Below, one piece after another: positions 21,648 to 21,743 of a DNA stretch of 21,743 bases; position 1 is the stretch's first letter, and each line of letters opens with the position of its first letter. This stretch comes from a virus. A model generated the notes under the pieces. It searched no databases. It was not told the origin of the DNA and was given only the letters and a program-made list of their open reading frames with translations. The stretch is taken from IMG/VR virus record IMGVR_UViG_3300012009_000025, positions 1 to 21,743 of that record. One strand, written 5' to 3'. A program made the position numbers and the translations under genes.

Positions 21648-21743
21648 GCATTCAGTCTATTTGCCGTTTTCCATATCTCTCATATATTGTGCGGTTTAGT
21701 CATTTATGCGGCTGCGGATAGTGCATAGGAAACGGTCTCCAGG
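21648..21743. other. No gene seen at right end
   Basis: Ninety-six bases after the winged-helix gene. No hairpin followed by T bases, tRNA or ORF was recognised. A second copy of the tRNA-Gly fragment is not here. Confidence 0.5.

Noticed and set aside
1-21743. An integrase gene to go with the tRNA-Gly att site
   Set aside because: No protein with tyrosine or serine recombinase motifs was found; it must lie outside the window if it exists.

Overview
The window holds most of the morphogenesis (late) half of a tailed double-stranded DNA phage or prophage of siphovirus type. Nearly all genes run leftward on the minus strand. The assignment rests on an ordered set of recognisable families: HNH endonuclease, P27-type small terminase, large terminase with Walker A and B motifs, HK97-type portal, ClpP-type prohead protease, HK97-fold capsid, gp6-like connector, head closure, gp10-like, DUF3168-like, tail tube, G/GT tail chaperones joined by a -1 frameshift, and tape measure. 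The host cannot be named from the sequence. No integrase, replication gene, classical repressor or endolysin is recognisable, so the window is probably only part of the element.

Layout, read along the minus strand from right to left. At 20.3-21.7 kb are two small leftward genes (one very acidic, followed by a terminator) and one rightward winged-helix gene. At 19.64-20.28 kb is an AT-rich stretch without a convincing gene. It carries a near-consensus leftward promoter (TTGACA, 17 nt, TATAAA) and several nested inverted repeats that would lie in a leader RNA of roughly 490 nt. At 17.3-19.6 kb are small genes: two PD-(D/E)XK-like nucleases, a zinc-ribbon/HTH protein, a sigma-region-2-like protein, an acidic peptide and unknowns. 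A large nested inverted repeat (17205-17284) precedes a lipoprotein, then HNH and a Mom-family DNA modification protein. Packaging and head genes follow (10.5-15.5 kb), with a rho-independent terminator just after the capsid gene. Next come the connector, three inserted genes (tandem-repeat fibre-like, jelly-roll-like, unknown), the tail genes, a probable glycosyltransferase, a membrane/coiled-coil protein, a coiled-coil/winged-helix protein and a strong terminator. At the extreme left is the 3' half of a tRNA-Gly(TCC), a probable att site.

The most striking property is not a gene. Reading the whole window base by base I found no GATC (about 85 expected for a random tetramer) and only one GCGC (17871), while other 4-bp palindromes such as CGCG, AGCT, TCGA, GGCC and CCGG are present. 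Codon choice bends to this: every Asp-Pro pair I checked uses GAC rather than GAT. Together with a Mom homologue, this suggests a phage that combines adenine modification with purging of particular restriction sites. Neither purged site fits the context known for Mu Mom.
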